From Pseudomonas farris (GTDB lineage Bacteria > Pseudomonadota > Gammaproteobacteria > Pseudomonadales > Pseudomonadaceae), in the NCBI RefSeq assembly GCF_019145235.1, contig NZ_JAHSTV010000006.1, positions 124,001 to 188,000 on the forward strand: 64,000 nt of DNA. The letters are read 5' to 3'. The notes under the pieces were generated by a model. The model was not told the DNA's origin. It searched no databases and saw only the letters and a list, made by a program, of their open reading frames with translations. Positions 16,289-24,719 of this stretch are shown piece after piece. The position numbers and the translations under genes were made by a program. How positions within the stretch are numbered: position 1 is the first letter of the stretch; every line of letters begins with the position of its first letter.

Positions 16289-17013
16289 TGGCGGATCACC
16301 ACGGCAGTCAGGTTGTCCCGGGCCGAGCCACGCAGCGCGCCGTCGAACAGACGCTCCAGCGCAACATGTGGCGCGGTCAGGCTCAGGGCGTTGCCCAGGG
16401 CATCGCTGCTCAGCCCTTGATACAAACCGTCGCTGCACAATAGAAACGCATCGCCGGGATAGACCTCGAGTTCGAGCACGTCCAAGGTCAGTTGCTCGGC
16501 AGCGCCGACCGCACGGGTCAGCGCATGAGCGGCAGGATGCGCACGAGCGTCTTCGACACTCATGTTCTGCTCGTCGATCAGTTGCTGTTGCAGCGAATGG
16601 TCCTTGGACAGCTGATACAAACGCTGGTCGCGCCACAGGTAGCAGCGGCTGTCGCCGGCCCAGATACAGGCCGCGCGATTGCCTTCCACCAGCAGCGCCA
16701 CCACGGTGCTGCCCATGATGCTGTCATGGCGCCCGGCGGTGACGGTCAACTCCTGACCCAAGCGGCGGTTGAGCCAGTGCAGGCACTGGCGAATACCTTT
16801 GAGTCGCTCGTCGAAGTCATCCTGCACCGGCAATTCCGCCAGGCTGGCGACGATCAACTGGCTAGCGATGTCGCCACCCTGATGACCGCCCATGCCGTCC
16901 GCGACCACCCACAGCCCCTGCTGTGGACAGTCAAGAAAAGCATCTTCGTTGCGCGCCCGAACCTTGCCCGGATCGGTACGCGCAGCGCTGCGCCAGGGAC
17001 TGGCAACCAGCAT
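16285..17013 (-). CDS. PP2C-family phosphatase of the H2-type T6SS (Stp/PppA-like)
   Basis: The protein has 242 residues. PP2C metal-binding motifs are visible: ARNEDAFLDCPQQGLWVVADGMGGHQGGD, then AACIWAGDSRCYLWRD and LLCSDGLYQGL with Asp in the DG position. It removes phosphate from proteins modified by the partner kinase and so resets the secretion switch in the cytoplasm. It starts on the last base of the tssM stop codon and overlaps the kinase start by 4 bases, so translation is coupled on both sides. Confidence 0.92.
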   Translation of the reverse strand: MLVASPWRSAARTDPGKVRARNEDAFLDCPQQGLWVVADGMGGHQGGDIASQLIVASLAELPVQDDFDERLKGIRQCLHWLNRRLGQELTVTAGRHDSIMGSTVVALLVEGNRAACIWAGDSRCYLWRDQRLYQLSKDHSLQQQLIDEQNMSVEDARAHPAAHALTRAVGAAEQLTLDVLELEVYPGDAFLLCSDGLYQGLSSDALGNALSLTAPHVALERLFDGALRGSARDNLTAVVIRQ

Positions 17014-20000
17014 CAGAGCTGCACCGGCATACGGAAAGTGCGCAGCACGCCCATGTCGAACGGGTTCGGCGTGCGCTGGCTCGACAGCAAGTAGTTGGCG
17101 CGCAGGCCACCCACGTCAGCCTTGAGCACCAACACGTCGAGACCGGTCAGGTACTCGGTCTGCATCAGGTCAAACAGACGGAACAGCGACCATGGGCCGG
17201 AGTTCTTCTCGATGCCGATCGGACGGCCGGCCATTTTGTCGAGGACCAGGCTGGTGCGACCGTCTTCAGCATCGGTCGGCCATTTGAACGACACCGGCAC
17301 GATCGGGCCGTGACGGTATTCAATGGTCTTGTCGCCGAACTTGAACTCGGAACGACTGACAGCCGGGTCGAGGGTGTACGGCTCCAGTTTGAACTGCACT
17401 TGCGGCTCGGCCGGGTTGCTGGCGAAGAAGCTCTGACGGATCACTTGTGCCGCGGCCATCTGGTCGAGGTAGACCTTGGAGATCGGCATGCTGTGACCGT
17501 CAATGCTGCGCAGGCGGTAATTGCCTGGATCGCCACTCACGAACGGACGCATGTAGTTCTCGAAGAAGCGGTCGGCGATGCCTTGGGCTTTGAAGAACTC
17601 GCGGAAGTCGCTGATCGCCACGTCGCTGGTGCTGTGGGCACTGAACGGGTAACGCTTGTTGATCGCCTTGCCGTAGAAGCTGTACAGCTCGCTCTGATAA
17701 CGCTGGTTCAGGTACTGGTAAGCATCGTTGAGCACCAGACGCCAGGTGTCTTCGGCCAGCACGTTGAACCACACGCTTACCGGGCGCGGCAGACGGTTCG
17801 ACGCGTTGCGCAAGTTGCTCAGCGCATCGCGCTGGCCGCTCATACGGGTCTTGGCCATTTCGAACGCAGCCTGCTCTGGCGCGCTGGCACGGGCCAGGCT
17901 CGACAGTTGCAGTTGCAGGTCGTTGAGTGCTTGCAGGGCCGGGGTCAAATCAGCGGCCGGGCCGTTGTTGTCATCCAGCAAACGGTGCAGCGGTTCGAAG
18001 CGACGTTGCAGGGATTTCTTCGCGGTGTCGGGCAAGTTCTTGGCCATGTCCGACGCTTTGTCCGCGGCAGCTGCAGCGAGTTTGCCCAACTTGCCACCCT
18101 TCTCGCCCAGTTTTTCTGCCGCTTCAGCGGCTTCATCTGCGCTGTCTGCGATGACCGGGAAACGGGTGTTCTCACGCACTTCCACCAGCAGTTGCAGCAC
18201 TGGGGAGTTGGCAGAAGTCAGGCCAGCCAGTTGCTCGGCGCCTTCACCAGCGTCGTTGATCGGTGGCAAGGCAACCTGGCCGACCGCTTCGCTCCAGAAG
18301 TTGGCGTAGTCGCGGAAGTACAACTGCTCCAGTTCGACCATCAGGCGACGCAGGTCCATGCCGCTGATACCCGAGCCTTCGCCCAGCACCCAGTTGTCAC
18401 GCAGAATATCGGTAACCAGCGCAGTGCCCTGGATCGAGAAGTACTGCTGATAACCCTGCTGGGTGTAGAACCCTGGAATCACGTAATCGGTGCCGACAAA
18501 CAGCGCACCCTGTGGGCCCAAGTGTTGGCTGAAACGGTATTCCGGCAGATTGCGAGCCTGCTCGCGCAGCATCCGGTAAACCACGTTGGCCAGCGACTCG
18601 CTGCGCAGCACCTGACGCGCCTGCGTCACCAGTTGATCGTTCAGCGGGTAGATAAACGGCTGCTTGAGCAAACGCTCGAAGTGGGTATTCAAGCCGTTCT
18701 GCACCGCGGTGTTGCCGGCGTAACGCAGGGACCAGTCAGTGGCGACCCAATCCTTGAGCCACGTAGCATCGCGGCGATCCTTCATGTTCAACATCAGGTA
18801 CGCACGCAGGCTGTTGAGCAGGCGTTCGCGGTCCTTCATGTTGGCGCGGATCTGCCCTTCCAGCAGCGTTGCAACCCGTGGCAGCAACTGCGCTTCAAGC
18901 TCTCGCTCGTAGGCGTTCTTGACCACCGGATTGGCGTCTTCGCCTTGGTACAGACCGCCGCGCTCGTGGTACGACACGTCACCTTTGTTCGGGAAGACCT
19001 GAGTCGCCGCGTAACTGGTGTCGAGGGTCTTGAGCACCGCCATGGAGTCATCACGCGCAGTCAGGGCCGAGCGTTGCAGATTCCAGTTTTGTGCCAGTGA
19101 ACGCAGGTTTTCCAGACGCTCATAGTTGGCCGAGAAACCGCCAGCCCACAGCATGCCGAATAGCGCCAGTGCCGCCAGTGCACCAACGTAGAGGGCGCGT
19201 TGGCCCCAATGGATGCGGCTGCGCTCGCGCTTGTCCAGACCGGCCAGATCGGCCTCGGGGAAAATCACCCGGCTGAGCAAATGGTGAATGAACCGCGAAC
19301 GGCCACTGCGCAGGGTCGGCAGCACGCCAGCGTTCATGCCCAGGTTCGCGCCGATGCCGGCGGTGGTCTGGTCCATCTCTTGGGTCAGGTGCGGTGCGCT
19401 GGTCAGGTAGAAACCGCGCAACTGGCTGACGCGCTGATAGCGGTTGCCGGTGAACGCCATGTCGACGAACAGGCACAAGCGCTCGCCGATCTGCCCCAGT
19501 TGATGCGGGAAGTCGAGGATGCGACCACGGCGCTGGGTGTCGCGCTCCTGGTGCATGCGCATGATCACCTGGCTGTTCAGGCGACGCAGCAGCTCTTCGA
19601 ACTCGGCGCGCAACACGGCCACGTCGGTACCGCTCTGCTCTTTGCGGAAGCTGGTGCCGAGGACCTGATCGCTTTCTTCGCGGGTCAGTTGATCGAAGAA
19701 TTCGTCGAAACCGAGCAGGCGATCGGCCTTGCTCAACACCAGATAAATCGGCACATCGACGTGGAGTTTCTGATGCACGTCTTGCAGACGCGCACGCACC
19801 TGGCGCGCCAGGGTGTCGAGGTCTTGCTCGCTGCCACCCAGCAGTGTTTCCACCGGGATGGTCACCAGCACGCCGTTCAACGGACGGTTGCGGCGGCGCT
19901 TGCGCAGCAGGTCGAGCAAGGTGCTCCAGGCGCTGCCATCGACTTCGGCATCCGGCTGGGTCAGGTAACGTCCGGCGGTGTCGATCAGCACGCCATGGTC

Positions 20001-20540
20001 GGCGAAGTACCAGTCGCAATGACGAGTGCCGAGGGTGTCGCGGGTGAGTTTGCGGTCGATCTTGTTGATCGGAAACTCAAGGCCCGAGAAGTCCAGCAAG
20101 CTGGTCTTGCCGCTGCCCTGCGGGCCGATCAGCAAGTACCACGGCAAATCACTGCGCCAGCGCTCGCTGCGGCCGCGATACAGGCTAGAGGTCTTCAGGG
20201 TTTTCAACGCATCCTTGAAGCGGAGGCGAAGCTCTTTCTGCTCTTCGTCGATCAGCTCTTCACGGCGGATACGGTCCTGGCCATCTTCGGTTTCTTCGAT
20301 GGCTTTTTTGCGCACACCGGCGCGCCAGCTGACGAAGACCATGGTCAGGCCCCAGATCAGGAACAGCACACTGATGGTCAGCAGGCGGGAGGTCGAACCC
20401 TCCCAGAACTTGTAGTCATTGACCGCCAGCAGCGGCCCGACGAACCACACCAGCAGCGCGACAAACAGCACCAGCAGCAGGGTCCAGACCCAGGTCTGGC
20501 ACAGGAATGCGCCGACTTTCTTGAAAAACTTTTTCATCAC
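17013..20540 (-). CDS. tssM: TssM (IcmF-like) inner-membrane protein, H2-type
   Basis: The protein has 1175 residues. Two N-terminal membrane helices (VWTLLLVLFVALLVWFVGPLL and LLTISVLFLIWGLTMVFVSW) are followed by a cytoplasmic NTPase-like domain with Walker A GPQGSGKTSLLDFSG. A third helix (ALYVGALAALALFGMLWAGG) then leads into the large periplasmic part. With TssL and TssJ it forms the trans-envelope complex that anchors the tail. Length and order fit TssM well. It ends with FRMPVQL, just overlapping the phosphatase start, and starts 10 bases after tssL. Confidence 0.95.
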   Translation of the reverse strand: MMKKFFKKVGAFLCQTWVWTLLLVLFVALLVWFVGPLLAVNDYKFWEGSTSRLLTISVLFLIWGLTMVFVSWRAGVRKKAIEETEDGQDRIRREELIDEEQKELRLRFKDALKTLKTSSLYRGRSERWRSDLPWYLLIGPQGSGKTSLLDFSGLEFPINKIDRKLTRDTLGTRHCDWYFADHGVLIDTAGRYLTQPDAEVDGSAWSTLLDLLRKRRRNRPLNGVLVTIPVETLLGGSEQDLDTLARQVRARLQDVHQKLHVDVPIYLVLSKADRLLGFDEFFDQLTREESDQVLGTSFRKEQSGTDVAVLRAEFEELLRRLNSQVIMRMHQERDTQRRGRILDFPHQLGQIGERLCLFVDMAFTGNRYQRVSQLRGFYLTSAPHLTQEMDQTTAGIGANLGMNAGVLPTLRSGRSRFIHHLLSRVIFPEADLAGLDKRERSRIHWGQRALYVGALAALALFGMLWAGGFSANYERLENLRSLAQNWNLQRSALTARDDSMAVLKTLDTSYAATQVFPNKGDVSYHERGGLYQGEDANPVVKNAYERELEAQLLPRVATLLEGQIRANMKDRERLLNSLRAYLMLNMKDRRDATWLKDWVATDWSLRYAGNTAVQNGLNTHFERLLKQPFIYPLNDQLVTQARQVLRSESLANVVYRMLREQARNLPEYRFSQHLGPQGALFVGTDYVIPGFYTQQGYQQYFSIQGTALVTDILRDNWVLGEGSGISGMDLRRLMVELEQLYFRDYANFWSEAVGQVALPPINDAGEGAEQLAGLTSANSPVLQLLVEVRENTRFPVIADSADEAAEAAEKLGEKGGKLGKLAAAAADKASDMAKNLPDTAKKSLQRRFEPLHRLLDDNNGPAADLTPALQALNDLQLQLSSLARASAPEQAAFEMAKTRMSGQRDALSNLRNASNRLPRPVSVWFNVLAEDTWRLVLNDAYQYLNQRYQSELYSFYGKAINKRYPFSAHSTSDVAISDFREFFKAQGIADRFFENYMRPFVSGDPGNYRLRSIDGHSMPISKVYLDQMAAAQVIRQSFFASNPAEPQVQFKLEPYTLDPAVSRSEFKFGDKTIEYRHGPIVPVSFKWPTDAEDGRTSLVLDKMAGRPIGIEKNSGPWSLFRLFDLMQTEYLTGLDVLVLKADVGGLRANYLLSSQRTPNPFDMGVLRTFRMPVQL

Positions 20541-20550
20541 ACGTCCCTGT

Positions 20551-21426
20551 TTACGGCTGCGACTGCGGCTGAACCGCAGTCGGGTCTAACTGCTGATAAG
20601 GTTGCAAAACGGTTTCGCGTTGCTCGCCCAGTACCCAGGCGAAGCCCGAATACATCACCACCAGGCAGACCACGGTGAACAGCACCACCATCCACGCCGG
20701 CACGATGCGCACCAGGCTGCGGCGCTGATCGTTCAAGCCTTCCCAATGCGGCGACAGCTCACGAGGCACGTCGCCGCGCAGTTGACGAATCTGCCGATAC
20801 AAGGCGTCGCGGATGCCTTCAAGCTCGAGCATGCCTCGGGCTTGCACCCGGTATTTGCCTTCGAAACCGAGGGACAGGCACAGGTACATCAGCTCCAGCA
20901 TCGGCAGGTGCTTGACCGGGTTTTTCGACAGGCGATCCAGCAGCTGGAAAAACTTCTCGCCACCGAAAGTTTCGTTGTGGAAGCTGCTGAGCAGGCTCAT
21001 CTGCGACCACTCGCTTTCGTTGCCCCACGGTGTGGTCACGACGGCTTCGTCGACCACGGTGCAGAGCACGTAGCGGGCGGCCATCACCTGGCTGCTTTCA
21101 GCGCCGTTGTGCAGCGCACGCACTTCAAACAGCTTGAGCCCGGCGGTCAGTCGTTCGTTGAGCGCGTACATGTCTTCGCGGGTGTCGCTGTGCTTGAGGC
21201 GCACCACTTCCGACAGCAGCTCGGACGCCGCCGCCACCAGCGAATTGAGGCTGATGTTGAACGCTTCGGCCGGGCGCAAACGCGCGGCGTAGATCATCCG
21301 CTCTTCCAGCTGTTCGAAACGCGGCGGAGCAGCGAAGTCAGTCAGCGGACTCGACGCCGGGCCGTGGCCCTGGCGGTCGAGCAGGACGGTTTTGTCGTCC
21401 TGGTTGTATTCCATGTCCTTGATCAT
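20551..21426 (-). CDS. tssL: TssL (DotU-like) inner-membrane protein, no OmpA domain
   Basis: The protein has 291 residues. The DotU domain has VLCTVVDEAVVTTPWGNESEW, then SLLSSFHNETFGGEKFFQLLDRL and LYLCLSLGFEGKYRV. A single C-terminal anchor, IVPAWMVVLFTVVCLVVMYSGFAWVL, is followed by a short periplasmic tail. TssL joins TssM in the inner membrane and contacts the baseplate via TssK. Unlike the TssL of the second cluster it has no peptidoglycan-binding OmpA extension. It lies 5 bases after tssK. Confidence 0.95.
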   Translation of the reverse strand: MIKDMEYNQDDKTVLLDRQGHGPASSPLTDFAAPPRFEQLEERMIYAARLRPAEAFNISLNSLVAAASELLSEVVRLKHSDTREDMYALNERLTAGLKLFEVRALHNGAESSQVMAARYVLCTVVDEAVVTTPWGNESEWSQMSLLSSFHNETFGGEKFFQLLDRLSKNPVKHLPMLELMYLCLSLGFEGKYRVQARGMLELEGIRDALYRQIRQLRGDVPRELSPHWEGLNDQRRSLVRIVPAWMVVLFTVVCLVVMYSGFAWVLGEQRETVLQPYQQLDPTAVQPQSQP

Positions 21427-21431
21427 GTCGG

Positions 21432-22763
21432 TCAGTTCCTGATGGCCCAGAATTTCAGTTCAAGCTCGGCAAATTCGCCGGACACGTGGAATGCGAAGCC
21501 GCCCGAGCGCTCGAGTTGCGCCAGGTCTTCGGAACTGAGTTCGAGGATGAAATAGGTTTTGTTGGAGTGGAACGCGATCTGCCGTGGGGCCACCGGCAAC
21601 GGTTTGACCTTGATGCCTGGCAGGTGCAGGTTGACCAGTTGGCGGATGCGCTCCACCGGACCGACCTTGAGGTGCGCCGGCAAGCGATGGCGCAGTTCTT
21701 CGGAGTCGCAGTTGGCACTGGCCGCGAGCACGAACGAGGCCGATCCCAGCAGCTTGTGGTCGTGCAACGGTGACACGATGATCCCGTACTGACGCGCTTG
21801 CAGCACCAGTTCAATGGCGTGCTGTTCGAGCACCATCGACAGCACCTGACGAATCGCTTCCATCAGTTTGCGGAAGCTCGCGCCCTGGTCGCTGTGCTGG
21901 TAACGGCTGTCCAGACGCGGGCGCTTGCTCTCGCTGGAAAACGTCGCCAGATCGCCGAGCATGGTCAGCAGCGTGCGGTACAACTCTTCCGGGTGAACCT
22001 GTTCCAGGCCGAGGTAATGGCGCAGCAGCATTTCGGTGCGGTTGATCAGTTGCAGCATCATGAAGTCGCCGACTTCCGCGCCACCGACCTTGCCGTTGGA
22101 GCGAATCCGGTCGGCGATGGTGTCGCCCCGGTGGCCGAGCATGCTGATCACTTCTTTGAGGCACGACAGCAGGTAGCTGGACGAATGCGCCTGGATGTAG
22201 GTCGGCACGAAGTCCGGGTCGAGGCTGATCACGCCGTCGGGCGTGGTGTCGAGCACTTCGCAGATCTTCAGCTTCACGTAGGCCTGGTCGCTCTGCTGCT
22301 CGCCGAGCAACAATTTAAAGTCCGGACGACCGCAGCTGACCTGGCTGGCAGAGTCATCGCCGGCGTTGGAGTCGGCCACTTCCGCGTCGTACGCGGTGTA
22401 GCGTGCCAACACGTCGGATTGCTCCGGGCGGCGAGACTCGATGTGGTTACCGGTCACCAATGGCAGTGCCAGATAGATTGGCGTGTTGCCAGTGTTCGGC
22501 GGCACGTCCAGGGCCAACGGCTCGGTGTTGCCGCCCAGTTCGAACAGGCTGCCGTCCGGCAGAATCCCCGAGGCCTGGCTGATCACCAGTTTGCCCATGT
22601 TGAGGAACTGCAAGTCGATTTCCAGGTTCAGGAAGCCCCAGGTGTAGCTGCCCAGCAACTGTGTGCGGGTCTTCATCTGGTGGTCGTAGTAACGATCGTT
22701 GTGCTGGAAGTGCTGCGGTCGCAGCAGCATGCCTTCCTGCCAAATGACTTTATGCGCATTCAT
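21432..22763 (-). CDS. tssK: TssK baseplate-membrane connector, H2-type
   Basis: The protein has 443 residues. The N-terminus NAHKVIWQEGMLLRPQHFQHNDRYYDHQM is the hallmark of TssK. The C-terminal part (LPLPVAPRQIAF-like IKVKPLPVAPRQIAFHSNKTYF, then GGFAFHVSGEFAELELKFWAIRN) is also characteristic. TssK trimers link the baseplate wedges to the TssL-TssM complex at the cytoplasmic face of the inner membrane. tssJ ends 2 bases before its start. Confidence 0.95.
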   Translation of the reverse strand: MNAHKVIWQEGMLLRPQHFQHNDRYYDHQMKTRTQLLGSYTWGFLNLEIDLQFLNMGKLVISQASGILPDGSLFELGGNTEPLALDVPPNTGNTPIYLALPLVTGNHIESRRPEQSDVLARYTAYDAEVADSNAGDDSASQVSCGRPDFKLLLGEQQSDQAYVKLKICEVLDTTPDGVISLDPDFVPTYIQAHSSSYLLSCLKEVISMLGHRGDTIADRIRSNGKVGGAEVGDFMMLQLINRTEMLLRHYLGLEQVHPEELYRTLLTMLGDLATFSSESKRPRLDSRYQHSDQGASFRKLMEAIRQVLSMVLEQHAIELVLQARQYGIIVSPLHDHKLLGSASFVLAASANCDSEELRHRLPAHLKVGPVERIRQLVNLHLPGIKVKPLPVAPRQIAFHSNKTYFILELSSEDLAQLERSGGFAFHVSGEFAELELKFWAIRN

Positions 22764-22765
22764 GT

Positions 22766-23275
22766 TCAGTCATCCGCCTTGGCGAGCGTTTCATGGGTAT
22801 TGCGGATGCCGGCCTGATCGAGGGTCAGGTCAGCCTCGGTGACTTCCACCGGAGTGATTTGCACCGTGTAGCGCCATTTGGTTTCCGGCAGGTCGCGGTA
22901 AGCCGCGAGCACGCCGACGTAACGGCTGCCCTCCTCCACGCTGAGCTTGAGCTCGATGGTTTCACCCGGGCGCAGTTCGAGTTCTTCGCCGGCCACCAGG
23001 TCTGGGGCGAGGGATTCCTTGGCGCGTTCGTAGAGACTGAAGAAATCAGCGTTCTCGAACGTCACCGGGTGCTTGAGCTCCAACAGACGCACGACAATCG
23101 GCGACGGACGACCGTTGAGGTCCGGGTTCAGCTGATCGCTGGCGGTCAGTTTCAGGTTGAGCTTGGTCACGGTGGAATACGGCGACAGCGACGAGCAACC
23201 GGCCAACAGCACGAGGGCTGTGAGCGCAGTCAGCGTCTTGAAAAAAGCGATCGAGCAGCGAGACATGCGCATCAT
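22766..23275 (-). CDS. tssJ: TssJ outer-membrane lipoprotein, H2-type
   Basis: The protein has 169 residues. A lipoprotein signal ends in LVLLAGC with the lipidated Cys at 27, followed by SSLSPYS. The body has the transthyretin-like TssJ pattern (PSPIVVRLLELKHPVTFENADFFSLYE, ELRPGETIELKLSVEEGSRYVGVLAAYRDLPETKWR). It anchors the membrane complex in the outer membrane and contacts the periplasmic end of TssM. Its ATG overlaps the fha stop as ATGA. Confidence 0.95.
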   Translation of the reverse strand: MMRMSRCSIAFFKTLTALTALVLLAGCSSLSPYSTVTKLNLKLTASDQLNPDLNGRPSPIVVRLLELKHPVTFENADFFSLYERAKESLAPDLVAGEELELRPGETIELKLSVEEGSRYVGVLAAYRDLPETKWRYTVQITPVEVTEADLTLDQAGIRNTHETLAKADD

Positions 23276-24468
23276 CCTTGGTGGTCGGTATGAAGGGTGG
23301 AAATCAGGCGGATCTGTTCTTCGTAGGCCTGAGCGAAGTCGCGGGCCAGCAGGCGTTCGCTCCAGTCATCGTCCTGACGCAGGGCCTGGTGATAACGCCC
23401 ATAGGCTCTCCAGCGACTGCCGGAGGTGGCGAGCAACGGCTTGTTGTCACGCTCGAAACGCAGGGTCAGCTGTTGCGGCGAGAAGTGTTCCAGGGTGCCG
23501 CGAACGGCGGCGCGGCTGGCGGTCAGCAACGCCACCTGATGCGCCTGCAAATCGCGGAACGCACGGGAGATCGCTTGCTCCGCCGGCAACTGACCTGGCT
23601 TGTTCGGCTGCAACAGAATGCCCAGCGCTTCACCGGCATCGACGGCGAATTTCAACGGATTTTTATGGGTGCCTTGCACGGTGGTCTGGGCCAGGCGCAG
23701 TTCGTTTTTCAGTTCGCTGCGAGTGCGCAGGCTCTGCTGCAAACCGCCGACGCTTTGCTTGAGCAGGCGCGCAGCGTTCAGCGCCAAGGCTTCGCGGGCG
23801 TCGTGGTCCAGGCCTTTGAGGTCTACGCCCAGCGCTGCACCGAAGTGCTCCCAGAAACCTTCGCGCTGACGTTCGACCGCTTTCGGCGGTGGCGCCGGTG
23901 CTGGCTCTGCCGGGGCGTCGATCAGCTCCGGGACCATCAGGCTTTCCATGTCGATGCGCGCGTAGTCGGCACGCTGACGGGTGTCTTCGATCGTAGTACT
24001 CGGGGAAATCAGTTCGTCGATTTCCGAGTACACGCGCTCTTGCTGGTCGAGGGCATTCAGCGGGTCGAGGTCGAGGAACGCATCGTCCGGAATGATGCTT
24101 CCCGCGGCCTGCGGACGGCCGACTTCAACGTCGAACGTCGCCGGGTCGCGTACCAGTCGCGCACGAATCTCGAAATCACCGAGCACATACACGCTGCCGT
24201 GCTCGATACGCATCGGCTCGCCCTTGCGCAGGCGCGCGCCGCTGTCGCTGTCCTGGATACCGTTGCTGCTGGTATCGGTCAGGAAAAACGTGCCTTCGCG
24301 GTAGCTGATCAACGCGTGATGGTTGGACAGGTGACGCTTGCGGTCGGGGATGATCCAGTCGCAATCCTCGCCCCGGCCGATCACGCCACCGGCCTGTTTG
24401 AAGGTTTTCTGGCACAAATCCGTGGGCACGAACCGCTTGGTGTTCAGCATTTCGAAAACCAGTTCCAT
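23272..24468 (-). CDS. tagH: Fha/TagH forkhead-associated scaffold protein, H2-type
   Basis: The protein has 398 residues from ATG 24468, with AGGAG 7 bases upstream. A GTG/ATG further up lacks such a site. The N-terminal FHA domain (about 25-95) has GRGEDCDWIIPD, LSNHHALIS and DTSSNGI, the phosphothreonine-binding set. The C-terminal part of about 190 residues (LLKQSVGGLQQSLRTRSELKNELR, then EEQIRLISTLHTD) is the TagH/Fha C-terminal domain found in T6SS clusters. It binds threonine-phosphorylated partners of the kinase and promotes assembly. Confidence 0.93.
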   Translation of the reverse strand: MELVFEMLNTKRFVPTDLCQKTFKQAGGVIGRGEDCDWIIPDRKRHLSNHHALISYREGTFFLTDTSSNGIQDSDSGARLRKGEPMRIEHGSVYVLGDFEIRARLVRDPATFDVEVGRPQAAGSIIPDDAFLDLDPLNALDQQERVYSEIDELISPSTTIEDTRQRADYARIDMESLMVPELIDAPAEPAPAPPPKAVERQREGFWEHFGAALGVDLKGLDHDAREALALNAARLLKQSVGGLQQSLRTRSELKNELRLAQTTVQGTHKNPLKFAVDAGEALGILLQPNKPGQLPAEQAISRAFRDLQAHQVALLTASRAAVRGTLEHFSPQQLTLRFERDNKPLLATSGSRWRAYGRYHQALRQDDDWSERLLARDFAQAYEEQIRLISTLHTDHQG

Positions 24469-24485
24469 GGTGATACTCCTTGCGG

Positions 24486-24626
24486 TCACTTGCCGCGATT
24501 GACCGCCTGCGGATCACCCAATGGGCGATAGGTGTTGTCGTTGTATTTGTAATTGCCGCTACAGCCGCCGAGGCCGCATAGAACGACGAGGGTCAGCAGG
24601 ACGGCTTGCCAGTGACGCACAGACAT
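24486..24626 (-). CDS. Very small lipoprotein (orfX-type) of the H2 cluster
   Basis: A 46-residue frame lies between sfa and fha, with GGAG 8 bases before ATG 24626. MSVRHWQAVLLTLVVLCGLGGCSG is a lipoprotein signal with lipobox LGGC and lipidated Cys22. The short mature part is NYKYNDNTYRPLGDPQAVNRGK. The same place in the H2 cluster of P. aeruginosa holds a tiny gene (orfX2), so position supports it. It would be a surface-anchored peptide of about 25 residues. Its function is unknown. It ends 18 bases before the fha start and is probably co-transcribed. Confidence 0.75.
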   Translation of the reverse strand: MSVRHWQAVLLTLVVLCGLGGCSGNYKYNDNTYRPLGDPQAVNRGK

Positions 24627-24719
24627 CAGAGGGTCTCCAGGAGTAGACAAAGCGCAAAGCGCCGACCCGTTTGGGTGGCGCTGTTAGAAGCGAATGAGGT
24701 GAAATCGACGGTCTTTTGC

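Noticed and set aside
16923-19100. Plus-strand frame of 725 residues opposite tssM
   Set aside because: It is the antisense of the coding frame of tssM, with the same low-complexity composition. No motif and no ribosome binding site.
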